Below, in pieces: positions 1 through 7,783 of a stretch of DNA of 49,545 bases (positions are counted from its first letter, which is position 1; the number at the start of each line of letters is the position of its first letter). A program made the translations under genes and the position numbers. A model generated the notes under the pieces. It had not been told where the DNA came from, searched no databases, and saw only the letters and a list, made by a program, of their open reading frames with translations. The DNA is from Chloroflexota bacterium (lineage in GTDB: Bacteria; Chloroflexota; Dormibacteria; CF-121): assembly GCA_005881715.1 (NCBI GenBank), contig VBEE01000032.1:1-49545 (forward strand). Reading direction: 5' to 3'.

Positions 1-591
1 CAGCAGAACCTCGATGGCGCGCAACAGCGGCGCGTTCGTCAACGCCGGAGTGACCAGATACCAATGGCCCAGCAACATCCCGGTCGTCGCCGCGCCGAGC
101 ACCATCGAGGAAAGGGCCACAGTCAGTCCGATGGCGGCTGCCACCGGCGCCGAGCCGGCGAGCGGCCCCAGCGTCGCCATGATCCCGGCCAGCAGCAGCA
201 CCGACGCGAGCAACGTGGGGAGCCAGCCGCGCAGAGCTGCGTCCTGGCGACGCCAGGTCATGACAACCTGGATCACCATGGTGATCACGAGCAGACCCTG
301 AAGATAGGGGAGGGTCCCGGCCGCGAACTGGTTGACGGCGAGCAGCCGGTGATACGACCCTGGCGGGGCCGCCACCACGACGAGGAATGCCAGTGCGGCG
401 AGGATGGCGTAGGTCACGCTGATGAATTTCAGGAAGCCGTGGGTCAGCCCGCCGGTCAGGCGCAGGAAGGCGACGGTCACCACGCCCCCAACGGTCGTCT
501 CGGCGAGTAAGAGAAAGAGCGCCAGTGGCAGCGTCAGCGTGGCGATGCACTCGTGGCATGCCGTGATGGGAACGGAATCGAGCGTGGTCAT
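1..591 (-). CDS. Multi-pass membrane protein, C-terminus cut by window edge
   Basis: Only the first 197 residues are in the window; the gene runs off the left edge. The ATG at 591 opens a strongly hydrophobic protein with about five membrane segments (roughly residues 16-36, 53-75, 91-111, 121-142, 151-173). A Cys-His-Glu-Cys cluster lies at residues 12-15 just before the first helix, and a GHWYLVTP stretch at 175-182 follows the fifth. I do not recognise the family. It is divergent from the next gene with only 28 nt between start codons, so the two may share control. Membrane location is clear; function is unknown. Confidence 0.6.
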   Translation of the reverse strand, partial: MTTLDSVPITACHECIATLTLPLALFLLLAETTVGGVVTVAFLRLTGGLTHGFLKFISVTYAILAALAFLVVVAAPPGSYHRLLAVNQFAAGTLPYLQGLLVITMVIQVVMTWRRQDAALRGWLPTLLASVLLLAGIMATLGPLAGSAPVAAAIGLTVALSSMVLGAATTGMLLGHWYLVTPALTNAPLLRAIEVLL

Positions 592-619
592 GCGCGCCGA
601 TATAGATTAAGGACAAGTC

Positions 620-895
620 ATGACACCGGAGCCGGACAGCCCGCGCGGGTTCGTGCCCGTCAGCTTTCAAGACGGAACCTGGAAGACCGCCGCCGGCGAC
701 GTGGTGCCCTGGTATGAGGTGCAGACCGACCTGGTCCCGGATTCGGAAGTCCAGGGAGCCCTGGAGCGGGTGCTGAGCGTCTACGGGGTCAGTGACGTCG
801 TCGTTGACGCCTTCGACCAGTTCCGCAAAGAGCTCAAGCAGCCAACAGAAGATTCCAGTCCCTCCCCTTCTGGGGGAGGGCAGGGTGGGGGCTGA
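620..895 (+). CDS. Small hypothetical protein (91 aa) ending in a dispersed repeat
   Basis: Unrecognised soluble protein. The ATG is preceded by AAGGA at a good distance. Residues 1-75 look like ordinary protein, rich in Val, Asp and Glu with several aromatic residues (WYEV near 30). The last 16 or so residues (PSPSGGGQGGG) are encoded by a palindromic GC-rich repeat that also ends the trpD reading frame 8 kb away, so the tail was probably acquired by repeat insertion near the old stop codon. The gene overlaps the start of the following molybdopterin oxidoreductase, so the two are probably one transcript. Confidence 0.5.
   Translation: MTPEPDSPRGFVPVSFQDGTWKTAAGDVVPWYEVQTDLVPDSEVQGALERVLSVYGVSDVVVDAFDQFRKELKQPTEDSSPSPSGGGQGGG
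859..892 (+). repeat. Dispersed G/C-rich palindromic repeat, copy 1
   Basis: A 34-nt element with a CTCCCC/GGGGAG hairpin followed by GGGCAGGGTGGGGGC. It differs from the copy at 8787-8820 at two positions. Here it supplies the C-terminal codons of the upstream small protein and the purine-rich stretch and GTG start of the following oxidoreductase. Confidence 0.7.
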
Positions 896-1499
896 GATTC
901 TCTTCCGCCGCGACCGCGAGCCGGATCCGCGGGTGGTCAGGGATCCGCACCGGCTTCCACCCGGTCAGGTCCTGACCCAGAAGTGGCCGGTTCTCTCGTA
1001 CGGCAGCCCGCCGCGATACGACATGACGCGCTGGCGGCTGCGGCTCTATGGCGAGGTGGAGGCGCCGGCGACGCTGACGTGGGATGAGGTGGGGAAGCTG
1101 CCCAGGACCGCGCTGACCGCGGACATGCACTGCGTCACCACCTGGAGCCGGCTCGACAACAATTGGGAAGGCGTCGCCTTCAAGGAGCTCGTGGCCCTGG
1201 TAAGACCGCGCGGCAACGCGATGTATGTGATCGCCCACTGCGATGCGGATTACACGACCAGCTTGCCGATCGACGTGCTGGCCGACGACGATGTCCTGAT
1301 TGCCTATCACCACGATGGGGCGGCCCTGACCCCGGACCACGGTGGGCCGCTGCGGCTGGTGGTTCCCAAGCGTTACGCCTGGAAGAGCGCGAAGTGGCTC
1401 GAGGGCCTGGAATGGGTCCAGCACGACCGGCTCGGGTTCTGGGAGCGCAACGGCTACAACAACGCCGCCGACCCCTGGAAAGAAGAGCGCTACTGGTAG
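885..1499 (+). CDS. Sulfite-oxidase-family molybdopterin-dependent oxidoreductase
   Basis: A 204-residue protein of the oxidoreductase molybdopterin-binding domain family (sulfite oxidase / MsrP-like catalytic fold). The invariant Cys that ligates molybdenum is in DMHCVTTWSR near residue 80. Other family marks are the GPLRLVVP segment and the YAWKSAKW stretch near residues 155-175, which contact the pterin cofactor. There is no Tat signal and no dimerisation domain, so this is a minimal, probably cytoplasmic version. The GTG at 885 is preferred over an ATG at 792 because it removes a low-complexity leader and has GGAGGG just upstream. The physiological substrate cannot be read from the sequence. 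Confidence 0.82.
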   Translation: MGAEILFRRDREPDPRVVRDPHRLPPGQVLTQKWPVLSYGSPPRYDMTRWRLRLYGEVEAPATLTWDEVGKLPRTALTADMHCVTTWSRLDNNWEGVAFKELVALVRPRGNAMYVIAHCDADYTTSLPIDVLADDDVLIAYHHDGAALTPDHGGPLRLVVPKRYAWKSAKWLEGLEWVQHDRLGFWERNGYNNAADPWKEERYW

Positions 1500-1506
1500 C
1501 TATACT
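1476..1506 (+). promoter_or_regulatory. Possible promoter for the thiamine riboswitch transcript
   Basis: A TATACT hexamer at 1501-1506 lies about 7 nt before the 5' edge of the TPP aptamer, where a -10 box should be. The best -35 candidate is TGGAAA at 1476-1481 with a long 19-nt spacer, so only the -10 is convincing. Confidence 0.35.
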
Positions 1507-1510
1507 CGAG

Positions 1511-1592
1511 TAACGGGGTGCGTTTGGAACGCTGAGAGGTGGACCGCTCCACCAACCCTTCGAACCTGATCTGGGTAATTCCAGCGGAGGGA
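1511..1592 (+). promoter_or_regulatory. TPP riboswitch (THI element)
   Basis: The conserved THI-box blocks occur in order: GGGGTGC at 1515-1521, GCTGAGA at 1531-1537, ACCC at 1555-1558, GAACCTGATCTGG at 1562-1574, and the 3' block CCAGCGGAGGGA at 1581-1592. The variable P3 arm (GGTGGACCGCTCCACC) folds as a hairpin. The only plausible ribosome-binding site for the gene at 1596, GGAGGG at 1586-1591, lies inside the conserved 3' block, and no terminator follows. This points to control of translation initiation by thiamine pyrophosphate. Function fits the downstream cytX-thiD pair. Confidence 0.95.
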
Positions 1593-1595
1593 CAG

Positions 1596-2935
1596 ATGAG
1601 TACCGTTGACCAACAGGTGGTCGAGCAGAGTGCTCCCACTGATGCGTTTCTCAAGGTCGAGACCCGTGGGATCGAGCCCATCCCACCGAGTGAGCGCAAG
1701 GGATCGCCGCGAGACGTGGCCTGGCTGTGGGTCGCCGCGTTCGCGAATTTTGTCTCGCTGATCACCGGCGGATTGCTCGTCACGTTCGGCCTGGGGGTTG
1801 GCGAGGCCATCGTTGCGGTTGCGGCCGGCTCGGTGCTGGCGGCGATCCTGCATGTGGGACCACCCAGGTGGTTGCCGCCCGCCACGCGTTCGGGGTTCGG
1901 GGCGCCTATGGCGGCGCGTTCTTCACCGTGTTCCTCGCGGTCGGATGGTTCGCCGTCGACTGCGTGATCGCGGCCCAGGCGATCGGGCAGCTGGCCCGGC
2001 TGGCGGGCTTCCCGCAGGGTAACGCCCTCAACGGTTTCGCGCTGGCGGTTGTCGTCATCGTCTCGATCCTGGTTGCGGTGTACGGCCACCAGACGATCGC
2101 GGTGTTCGAAAAGTACGGCGCCTTCGTGTTCGTCGCCTTTTGCGCCGTGCTCGGTCTAACCCTCCTGCCCAAGATCAACTGGAGCCTGCAGCCCAGCCTC
2201 CAGGGGGCGGATCACCTGGCCGCCTGGGTGCTGGGCACCAGCGTCATCTTTGCGCTCGTCGCCTCATGGTTCAGCTTTGCCTCCGACTACTCGCGCTACC
2301 TGCCGCGGCAGCTCTCCGATCGAGGCGTGGCGGGCTGGATCGCGGCGGGAACGGCGGCGTCGATGTTCCTGTTCGGGGCGCTTGGGGTACTCGTGGCGAG
2401 CATTGACCCCAATCGAGGCGGCGACCTGATCGCCCTGATCTCGGCCAGCGCGCCGCTCGCGGTGGTGGTGCCCTTCCTGCTCTTCATCGCCGTCGGCGAG
2501 ATCTGGGCAAACTATCTGGACGTGTACACCGCCGGCCTGTCCGCGCTGGCCCTCAACCTCCGCTTGCGGCGCTGGGCCGCGGCCCTCGCCGTCGGCGTGC
2601 TGGGCGGCATCCTGGCCTTCTTCGCGATGTTCGTGTCCAACTTCAAAGACCAGTACACGAACTTCCTGTTGATCACCTACCTGTGGGTGCCTTCGTGGGC
2701 CGCGGTCATGCTCGTGGACATGTTCGTCTTCCGGCGCCGGGCCGGGCCGCCGGTGCTGCTGCGGGGCCGGGCGGTGCTGGCCTGGCTGGTCGGTCTGGCC
2801 GCGGCGGTGCCGTTCGTCGATTCGACGCTGTGGCAGAGCCCGCTGGCGGTCAACCTGCTGCACAACACCGACATCTCCGGCTATGTCGGGGCGGTCACCG
2901 GCGCCGCGGTCTACCTGGTCGTGGGGCGGCGATGA
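1596..2935 (+). CDS. cytX: NCS1-family thiamine-precursor permease (CytX-like), frameshifted
   Basis: Inner-membrane transporter of the nucleobase:cation symporter-1 family. Its place between a TPP riboswitch and thiD points to uptake of the thiamine pyrimidine precursor (HMP), as proposed for CytX. The ATG at 1596 sits directly behind the riboswitch. The first frame covers the N-terminal tail and first two helices up to about 1857; the rest continues in another frame from [19 protein letters not shown] to the end, with about ten more helices. One missing base in GTGGGACCACCC (1855-1866) explains the break: GTG GGn ACC ACC restores a continuous protein of about 446 aa. It overlaps thiD by 4 nt (ATGA). 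Sequencing error or recent inactivation are both possible. Confidence 0.85.
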
Positions 2936-3741
2936 CGGTGCCCGTCGCGCTCACCGTGGCGGGGTCCGATTCGGGCGGCGGCGCCGGCATCCAGGCGGAC
3001 TTGAAAACATTCGCCGCATTCGGCGTCTACGGGTTGACCGTCATCACCGCGGTGACGGCGCAGAACACTCTCGGGGTCCGTGCCGTCCAGGAGATCGATC
3101 CGGCCGTCATCGCATCGCAGCTCGATGCCGTCGCCGAGGATTTCTCCATCGGCGCCCTGAAAACCGGCATGCTCTCCAGTGCCGCCATCATCGAGGCGGT
3201 TGCGGACGGCATCACGCGGCACGAGTTGCGCCCGCTGGTGGTCGACCCGGTGATGGTGGCGAAGAGCGGCGACCGGCTGCTCAGGCCGGAGGCGGTCGAG
3301 GCGCTTAGGCGGAAACTCCTGCCGATGGCGCGCCTCGTCACCCCAAATATCCCGGAGGCCGAAGTGCTCGCCGGGCGGCCGATCCGAAATCGCGAGGACC
3401 GGGTGATCGCCGCCCGGCGCATCATGGAATTCGGAGCGCATGCTGTGGTGATCAAAGGCGGCCACAGCGAAGACGATCCGGTGGTCGACGTGCTCGTCGA
3501 TCCGGAGGGTGTCCACGAGTACGCGGCCAGGCGGCTGGCGACGACCAGCACGCACGGGACCGGCTGCACCTTCTCGGCGGCCATCGCGGCCTCGCTCGCC
3601 CAGGGCGGTGACCTCGCCGGCGCGGTTGGTCAGGCCCGCGAGTATCTCACCCGGGCGCTGGCCGCCGCCCCTGGCATCGGCCATGGCCATGGGCCCATGA
3701 ATCACTTCCCATCGGCGGAGGCGGCCCGTGCCCGCCGTTAG
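2932..3741 (+). CDS. thiD: Hydroxymethylpyrimidine/phosphomethylpyrimidine kinase
   Basis: Phosphorylates HMP and then HMP-phosphate to give HMP-PP for thiamine phosphate synthesis. The 269-residue protein is full length. It shows the N-terminal substrate motif [13 protein letters not shown] (residues 9-21), PDVMVAKSG-type core seen here as [10 protein letters not shown] near 105, and the ribokinase-family anion hole and catalytic Asp region [14 protein letters not shown] near 205-218. The ATG overlaps the cytX stop by 4 nt, so translation is coupled and falls under the same TPP riboswitch. No other thiamine genes are present. The identification is secure. Confidence 0.95.
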   Translation: MTVPVALTVAGSDSGGGAGIQADLKTFAAFGVYGLTVITAVTAQNTLGVRAVQEIDPAVIASQLDAVAEDFSIGALKTGMLSSAAIIEAVADGITRHELRPLVVDPVMVAKSGDRLLRPEAVEALRRKLLPMARLVTPNIPEAEVLAGRPIRNREDRVIAARRIMEFGAHAVVIKGGHSEDDPVVDVLVDPEGVHEYAARRLATTSTHGTGCTFSAAIAASLAQGGDLAGAVGQAREYLTRALAAAPGIGHGHGPMNHFPSAEAARARR

Positions 3742-4360
3742 CACCGACCTCGAATATCTCGAAGGCGTTCACCCGCCTCTCGGCCCGGTCCTCGAGGAGA
3801 TGCTCAAGAGCGGCCGGAGTGAGGGCGTGCCGATCGTCCAGCCGGCCGTGGGGCGGCTGCTGCGCGTGCTGGTGACCGCCGTGGCACCCAAGCGCGTGCT
3901 CGAGATCGGCACGGCGATCGGCTTCTCGACCCTCTGGATGGCGAGCGCGCTGCCGGCCGGCGGCCGGATCGACACCATCGACCCCGATCGGTCTCGTACC
4001 GACCGCGCCCGCCGCTACTGGCTGCGCGCCGGGGTCACCGACCGGGTCCGCGTCATCAATGAACCGGCGCTGCGCGTCCTGCCCCGCCTCGCGCCGGGGA
4101 TTGAGTTCGCCTTCATCGATGCGATCAAGACGGAATACTCGGCCTACCTCGACGCCCTGCTGCCAAAGATGGCGCCAGGCGGCGTGATCGCCGTCGATAA
4201 CCTCACCTGGAGCGGGCGGATCGCCGCCGGCGAGCATGACGAGAACACGGAGGCCCTACGCGCCTTCAACGAGACGTTTCTGCATCACGAGCAGCTGGAG
4301 GCGACCATCCTGCCAGTTGGCGACGGCGTCGGGCTTGGCGCGGTGCGTCCGCATGCGTAA
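3728..4360 (+). CDS. Class I SAM-dependent O-methyltransferase
   Basis: A 210-residue member of the metal-dependent O-methyltransferase family (catechol/caffeoyl-CoA OMT type). The SAM-binding loop is VLEIGTAIGFSTLWMA (residues 58-73). The acidic metal-ligand positions are FIDAIKTEY near 131 and the following DNLTWSGR near 157, matching the D-A-x-K and D-N-x-x-x-G motifs of the family. The GTG start lies inside the 3' end of thiD, so it is probably transcribed with it. Members methylate small catechols or flavonoids, but the substrate here is unknown and a role in thiamine metabolism is not implied. Confidence 0.87.
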   Translation: MPAVSTDLEYLEGVHPPLGPVLEEMLKSGRSEGVPIVQPAVGRLLRVLVTAVAPKRVLEIGTAIGFSTLWMASALPAGGRIDTIDPDRSRTDRARRYWLRAGVTDRVRVINEPALRVLPRLAPGIEFAFIDAIKTEYSAYLDALLPKMAPGGVIAVDNLTWSGRIAAGEHDENTEALRAFNETFLHHEQLEATILPVGDGVGLGAVRPHA

Positions 4361-4386
4361 ACCGGCAGCGCGATAAAGTTTGTCGG

Positions 4387-5373
4387 TTGCCGACCGACGA
4401 TCGAACCCTTACGCGGGAGCAGGTCCTCGACGCCTATCGGACGGTGCTGCGGGCCCGCACGCTGGACGACCGGCGGTTCGTGCTGAACCGCGCCGGGAAG
4501 CTCGCCTTCATTATTTCGCCGCGCGGGCATGAGGTGGCCCAGGTCGCGGCCATCACGGCGCTCCAACCGGGCCGCGATCGCTTCTGCCTTTACTATCGAA
4601 ATTTCGCCGCCGCGCTGGCCTGCGGCTTTACCCCCGAGGAGCTGATGCTGTCGGCGTTTGCCCGCGCGGCCGACCCCTCGAGCGGCGGCCGTCAGACCCC
4701 GGGCAATTTCGGCAGCCGCCGACGAGGCGTGATCATTGGCTCGAGCACGGTCGGTCCGCAGATTCCGAAAGCGGCCGGCATCGGCCTGGCGCTGAAATGG
4801 AAAGGGGAGGGAGCTCTCTGCTACGTCAGCTTTGGTGAGGGCGCAACCAGCCAGGGTGACTTCCATGAGGGGCTGAACTTCGCGGCGATCCATCGTTGCC
4901 CGGTGATCTTCTTCTGCGAGAACAACCGCTGGGCAATCTCCGTGCCACAGCCGCTCCAGGTTGCCGGTCCGGGGGTTGCCGAGCGCGCCGCCGGCTATGG
5001 CATTCCCGGGGTGCGTGTCCACGGTGACGATTTCTTCGCCGTACACCTGGCCGTCCGCCAAGCCGCCGAGCGGGCCCGCATCGGCGATGGTCCCACCTTG
5101 ATCGAGGCAGAGGTGCTACGCCTGCAGTCGCATTCCACCGATGATGACCAGCGGGCGTATCGGGATGCGGCAGAGCTCGCTGCTGAAGCCGCCCGCGATC
5201 CGATCCCACGAATGCGGGATATGCTGATTCAGCGGGGCTGGCTGACCGCGGAGGACGATGCCGGCCTGCGCGCGGAGGTCGACCGCGAGGTCGAGCGAGC
5301 CACCGAGGCGGCTGAGGCGGCGGCCGATCCCGAACCGGGATCGCTTGGCCGGCACGTGTATGCCGATGCCTGA
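4387..5373 (+). CDS. 2-oxoacid dehydrogenase E1 alpha subunit (branched-chain type), set 1
   Basis: Alpha subunit of the thiamine-diphosphate-dependent decarboxylase of a pyruvate or branched-chain 2-oxoacid dehydrogenase complex. The ThDP fold motif reads GEGATSQGDFHEGLNF followed by CENNRWAISVP; GEG in place of GDG is also found in branched-chain E1 alpha proteins. The loop QSHSTDDDQRAYRD near residue 245 matches the loop phosphorylated in mitochondrial enzymes. At 328 residues it lacks the N-terminal extension present in the second copy at 16052-17137. The TTG at 4387 is the only reasonable start. It overlaps the E1 beta gene by 14 nt. Substrate preference cannot be settled by eye. Confidence 0.88.
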   Translation: MPTDDRTLTREQVLDAYRTVLRARTLDDRRFVLNRAGKLAFIISPRGHEVAQVAAITALQPGRDRFCLYYRNFAAALACGFTPEELMLSAFARAADPSSGGRQTPGNFGSRRRGVIIGSSTVGPQIPKAAGIGLALKWKGEGALCYVSFGEGATSQGDFHEGLNFAAIHRCPVIFFCENNRWAISVPQPLQVAGPGVAERAAGYGIPGVRVHGDDFFAVHLAVRQAAERARIGDGPTLIEAEVLRLQSHSTDDDQRAYRDAAELAAEAARDPIPRMRDMLIQRGWLTAEDDAGLRAEVDREVERATEAAEAAADPEPGSLGRHVYADA

Positions 5374-6352
5374 GCGCAACCTCGTGCAGGCGGTGCGCGA
5401 TGCGCTGTACGAAGAGATGGAGCGCGACGATCGGGTTTGCATCCTCGGCGAAGACGTCGGCCGAAAAGGTGGCGTCTTCAAGGCGACCGAAGGTCTCCAG
5501 CAGCGATTTGGCGAGCAGCGCGTGCTGGACACGCCGCTCGCCGAATCGAGTATCGCGGCGGTCGCCCAGGGCCTGGCCCTGGAGGGATTTCTGCCGGTGG
5601 CGGAGATGCAGTTCGCCGACTACAGCTTCCCGGCGTTCAACCAGATCGTCAACGAGATCGCCAAGGTGCGCTACCGATCGAACGGCGACTTCGGCTGCCC
5701 GCTCGTGATCCGGGCGCCAACCGGAGGAGGGGTTCGCGGCGCCCTCTATCACTCGCAATCCCCCGAAGCCTTCTATTGCCACGTCCCGGGGCTCAAGGTA
5801 GTGCTGCCGTCCACCCCGGCGGATGCCAAAGGACTGTTGAAGGCCGCGATCCGGGACCCAGACCCGGTGATCTTCCTGGAGCCGAAGAAGCTCTACCGCG
5901 CCGAGCGCCAGGAGGTTGGCGACGGCGACGCGGCCGTTCTGCCGATCGGGGTGGCCACCGTCGTCCGGCCTGGGACTGACCTGACGGCGGTGACCTACGG
6001 CTTCATGCGTGCCGTCACGATCCAGGCCGCGAGCCGATTGAGCGCGGACGGGATCGAAGTCGAGATCATCGACCTGCGCTCGCTGCGCCCCTGGGATGTC
6101 GAGTCCTGCGTTCGATCGATCGAAAAGACCGGCCGCGTTGCCGTCGTCTATGAGGCGAACCGCACCGGCGGATTTGGGGCGGAGATTGCGGCTGAGCTTG
6201 CTGAGCGGTGCTTCGCCAGCCTCGATGCCCCGGTCAGCCGGATTGCCAGCCCGGATGTCCCGGCCATGCCGTTTAGTCCGAGTCTCGAACACGCGTTCAT
6301 GCTCAATCCCGACAAGGTTGCCGATGGCCTGCGCCGAGTTGCCCGCTACTGA
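5360..6352 (+). CDS. 2-oxoacid dehydrogenase E1 beta subunit, set 1
   Basis: Transketolase-like beta subunit that completes the alpha2beta2 E1 with the preceding gene. Recognisable parts are LGEDVGRKGGVFKAT (about residue 30), DTPLAESSIAA, the GGGVRGALYHSQSPEA stretch with the His that contacts ThDP near 130, and the C-terminal domain with EIIDLRSLRPWD near 235. Start is ATG 5360 or the in-frame ATG 5366; both lie within the E1 alpha tail. No E2 or E3 gene follows, so this E1 must borrow the E2 encoded at 13862-15091 or one elsewhere. It ends before a long hairpin at 6425. Confidence 0.9.
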   Translation: MPMPERNLVQAVRDALYEEMERDDRVCILGEDVGRKGGVFKATEGLQQRFGEQRVLDTPLAESSIAAVAQGLALEGFLPVAEMQFADYSFPAFNQIVNEIAKVRYRSNGDFGCPLVIRAPTGGGVRGALYHSQSPEAFYCHVPGLKVVLPSTPADAKGLLKAAIRDPDPVIFLEPKKLYRAERQEVGDGDAAVLPIGVATVVRPGTDLTAVTYGFMRAVTIQAASRLSADGIEVEIIDLRSLRPWDVESCVRSIEKTGRVAVVYEANRTGGFGAEIAAELAERCFASLDAPVSRIASPDVPAMPFSPSLEHAFMLNPDKVADGLRRVARY

Positions 6353-6424
6353 GGCGCGAATTCCAGCCTAAGGATGTCTTAGACAAACCGGTGGAAAAGC
6401 GCCCGCTACTTTCCTATACTTGCG

Positions 6425-6467
6425 AGTGGGGTTCTTGTTCCAAGCCCCCCGGAACCAGGACCCCACT
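6425..6467. terminator. Long inverted repeat between convergent genes
   Basis: AGTGGGGT...GTTCC pairs with GGAAC...ACCCCACT across an 8-9 nt C-rich loop, giving a 17-bp stem with one wobble and one mismatch. It lies between the E1 beta gene (plus) and the VOC gene (minus), so it could terminate both. There is no proper U-tract on either side. The rest of 6353-6522 shows no gene. Confidence 0.5.
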
Positions 6468-6522
6468 TCCTTTGCTCAGCCCGGTTTGGGCTGGCTGCCG
6501 TCAAACGTTTGCCCGAACCTGG

Positions 6523-6882
6523 CTAATCCGGCTGCAGCAGCTCGATCCGATTGCCGAACGGGTCGTCCGCGTAAAACCGGCGAAAGCCCGGGATTTGACG
6601 GTCGTCGACGATCGGCACACCGCCCGCCATCAACCGCGCTCGCAGCGTTTCCAGGTCGTCGGTGAGCAAGGCCGGGTGCCGCCGGCTGCGTGCCACCGCC
6701 GGCTCCACGCCGCAATGCAGTTGTTGATCGCCGCAGGTGAACCAGACGCCGCCACGGTCCGCCAGGCTGGCCGGTTTTTCAACCTCCGCCATCCCGAGCA
6801 GGTCGGAATAGAAACGTCGCGCTTCCGGCTCGCCCCCGGGTGGCATCGAGACCTGCACGTGATGAAGGCCGTAGATGCGCAC
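6523..6882 (-). CDS. VOC-superfamily (glyoxalase/dioxygenase fold) protein
   Basis: A 119-residue single-domain vicinal-oxygen-chelate protein. The first beta strand IYGLHHVQVSMPPG carries the usual metal-ligand His, and the C-terminal DPFGNRIELLQ carries the conserved Glu ligand; the middle has the RRFYSDLLGM helix typical of the fold. Homologues include glyoxalase I, bleomycin-resistance and dioxygenase-like proteins, so no reaction is assigned. It is alone on the minus strand between two plus-strand operons. Confidence 0.85.
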   Translation of the reverse strand: MRIYGLHHVQVSMPPGGEPEARRFYSDLLGMAEVEKPASLADRGGVWFTCGDQQLHCGVEPAVARSRRHPALLTDDLETLRARLMAGGVPIVDDRQIPGFRRFYADDPFGNRIELLQPD

Positions 6883-6925
6883 GCGCCCGAGTCTAGTCCG
6901 GACCGCTGCCTAGAATTGGAAGACT

Positions 6926-7783
6926 TTGGCCGAAGCTCAACGCAACGGGGTCTTCATTTCCGTCGACATGGAAGGCATGGCGGGAGTCGTCCACCTGCAT
7001 CAGGTGATGCGTGGCATGCCGGAGTACGAGCGCTCATGCCGGCTGATGACCGCAGAGACGAACGCCGCCGTGGCCGGAGCCCGACGCGCGGGGGCGACCC
7101 GCTTCCTCGTCAACGACTCGCACGGTGACATGCGCAACCTCCTGCTCGACGAACTCGACGATGGCGTGGAGTTGATCAGCGGCGCGGACAAGCCCTTCTC
7201 GATGAGTGCCGGCCTCGATCCCACCTATGAAGTCGTCTTCTTCATCGGCTATCACGCGTCGGCCGGCACGGAGCGTGCCATCATGGACCACACCTACGGT
7301 GGCCGCACGATCTACGCGGTGCGAGTCAATGGCCGCGAGCAGAGCGAGGCCACCCTCAACGCGGCACTGGCCGGCACGGTTGGCGTTCGGACGGCGCTGA
7401 TCACCGGCGATCGCGCCACCATCGAGCAGGCGGCGGCCGATCTGCCAGGCATCGAGACCGTCGTGGTCAAGGAAGCGCTCGGACGGCAGGCGGCCCGCTC
7501 CCTGCATCCGCTGGAGGCCTGTCGCCGGATCGAGGAGGGTGCCTACCGGGCCTACGCGGAGCGGTCCGGGCGGCCGCTCTACCATCCGCAGGGGCCTTTC
7601 ACGCTGGAGATCGATTGGATGAATGCCAGCATGGCCGACTCCTGCGCACAGATTCCGAATGTCGAGCGAGCGGGTGGCCGAACGGTCCGCTACCAGGCGG
7701 CCGATTTTTCAACCTGCTATCGGATGCTGCTGGCGCTGCTGGTGATGGCGACCCCCGCGGCGTACCAGTACCCCAAGCCGTGA
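6926..7783 (+). CDS. M55-family D-aminopeptidase (DppA-like)
   Basis: Zinc peptidase of family M55; B. subtilis DppA is a D-aminopeptidase that forms a decameric ring. The metal-binding signature VDMEGMAGV (near residue 13), NDSHGDMRN (near 62) and GYHASAG (near 106) are all present, followed by the DHTY segment. The 285-residue length is normal. The TTG start is preceded by a purine-rich GGAAGA. The protein would release D-amino acids from peptides, possibly wall fragments, in the cytoplasm. Its stop overlaps the GTG of trpD by 4 nt, an unusual pairing. Confidence 0.9.
   Translation: MAEAQRNGVFISVDMEGMAGVVHLHQVMRGMPEYERSCRLMTAETNAAVAGARRAGATRFLVNDSHGDMRNLLLDELDDGVELISGADKPFSMSAGLDPTYEVVFFIGYHASAGTERAIMDHTYGGRTIYAVRVNGREQSEATLNAALAGTVGVRTALITGDRATIEQAAADLPGIETVVVKEALGRQAARSLHPLEACRRIEEGAYRAYAERSGRPLYHPQGPFTLEIDWMNASMADSCAQIPNVERAGGRTVRYQAADFSTCYRMLLALLVMATPAAYQYPKP

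Noticed and set aside
3027-3584. Antisense frame inside thiD
   Set aside because: Ser/Arg-rich shadow without motifs.
4826-6292. A 488-codon open frame antisense to both E1 genes
   Set aside because: GC-rich coding sequence often leaves the opposite strand open; composition is Arg/His/Gly-rich with no recognisable motif, and the plus-strand genes are certain.
6415-6420. TATACT as a promoter -10
   Set aside because: No -35 partner and no plus-strand gene for 500 nt.
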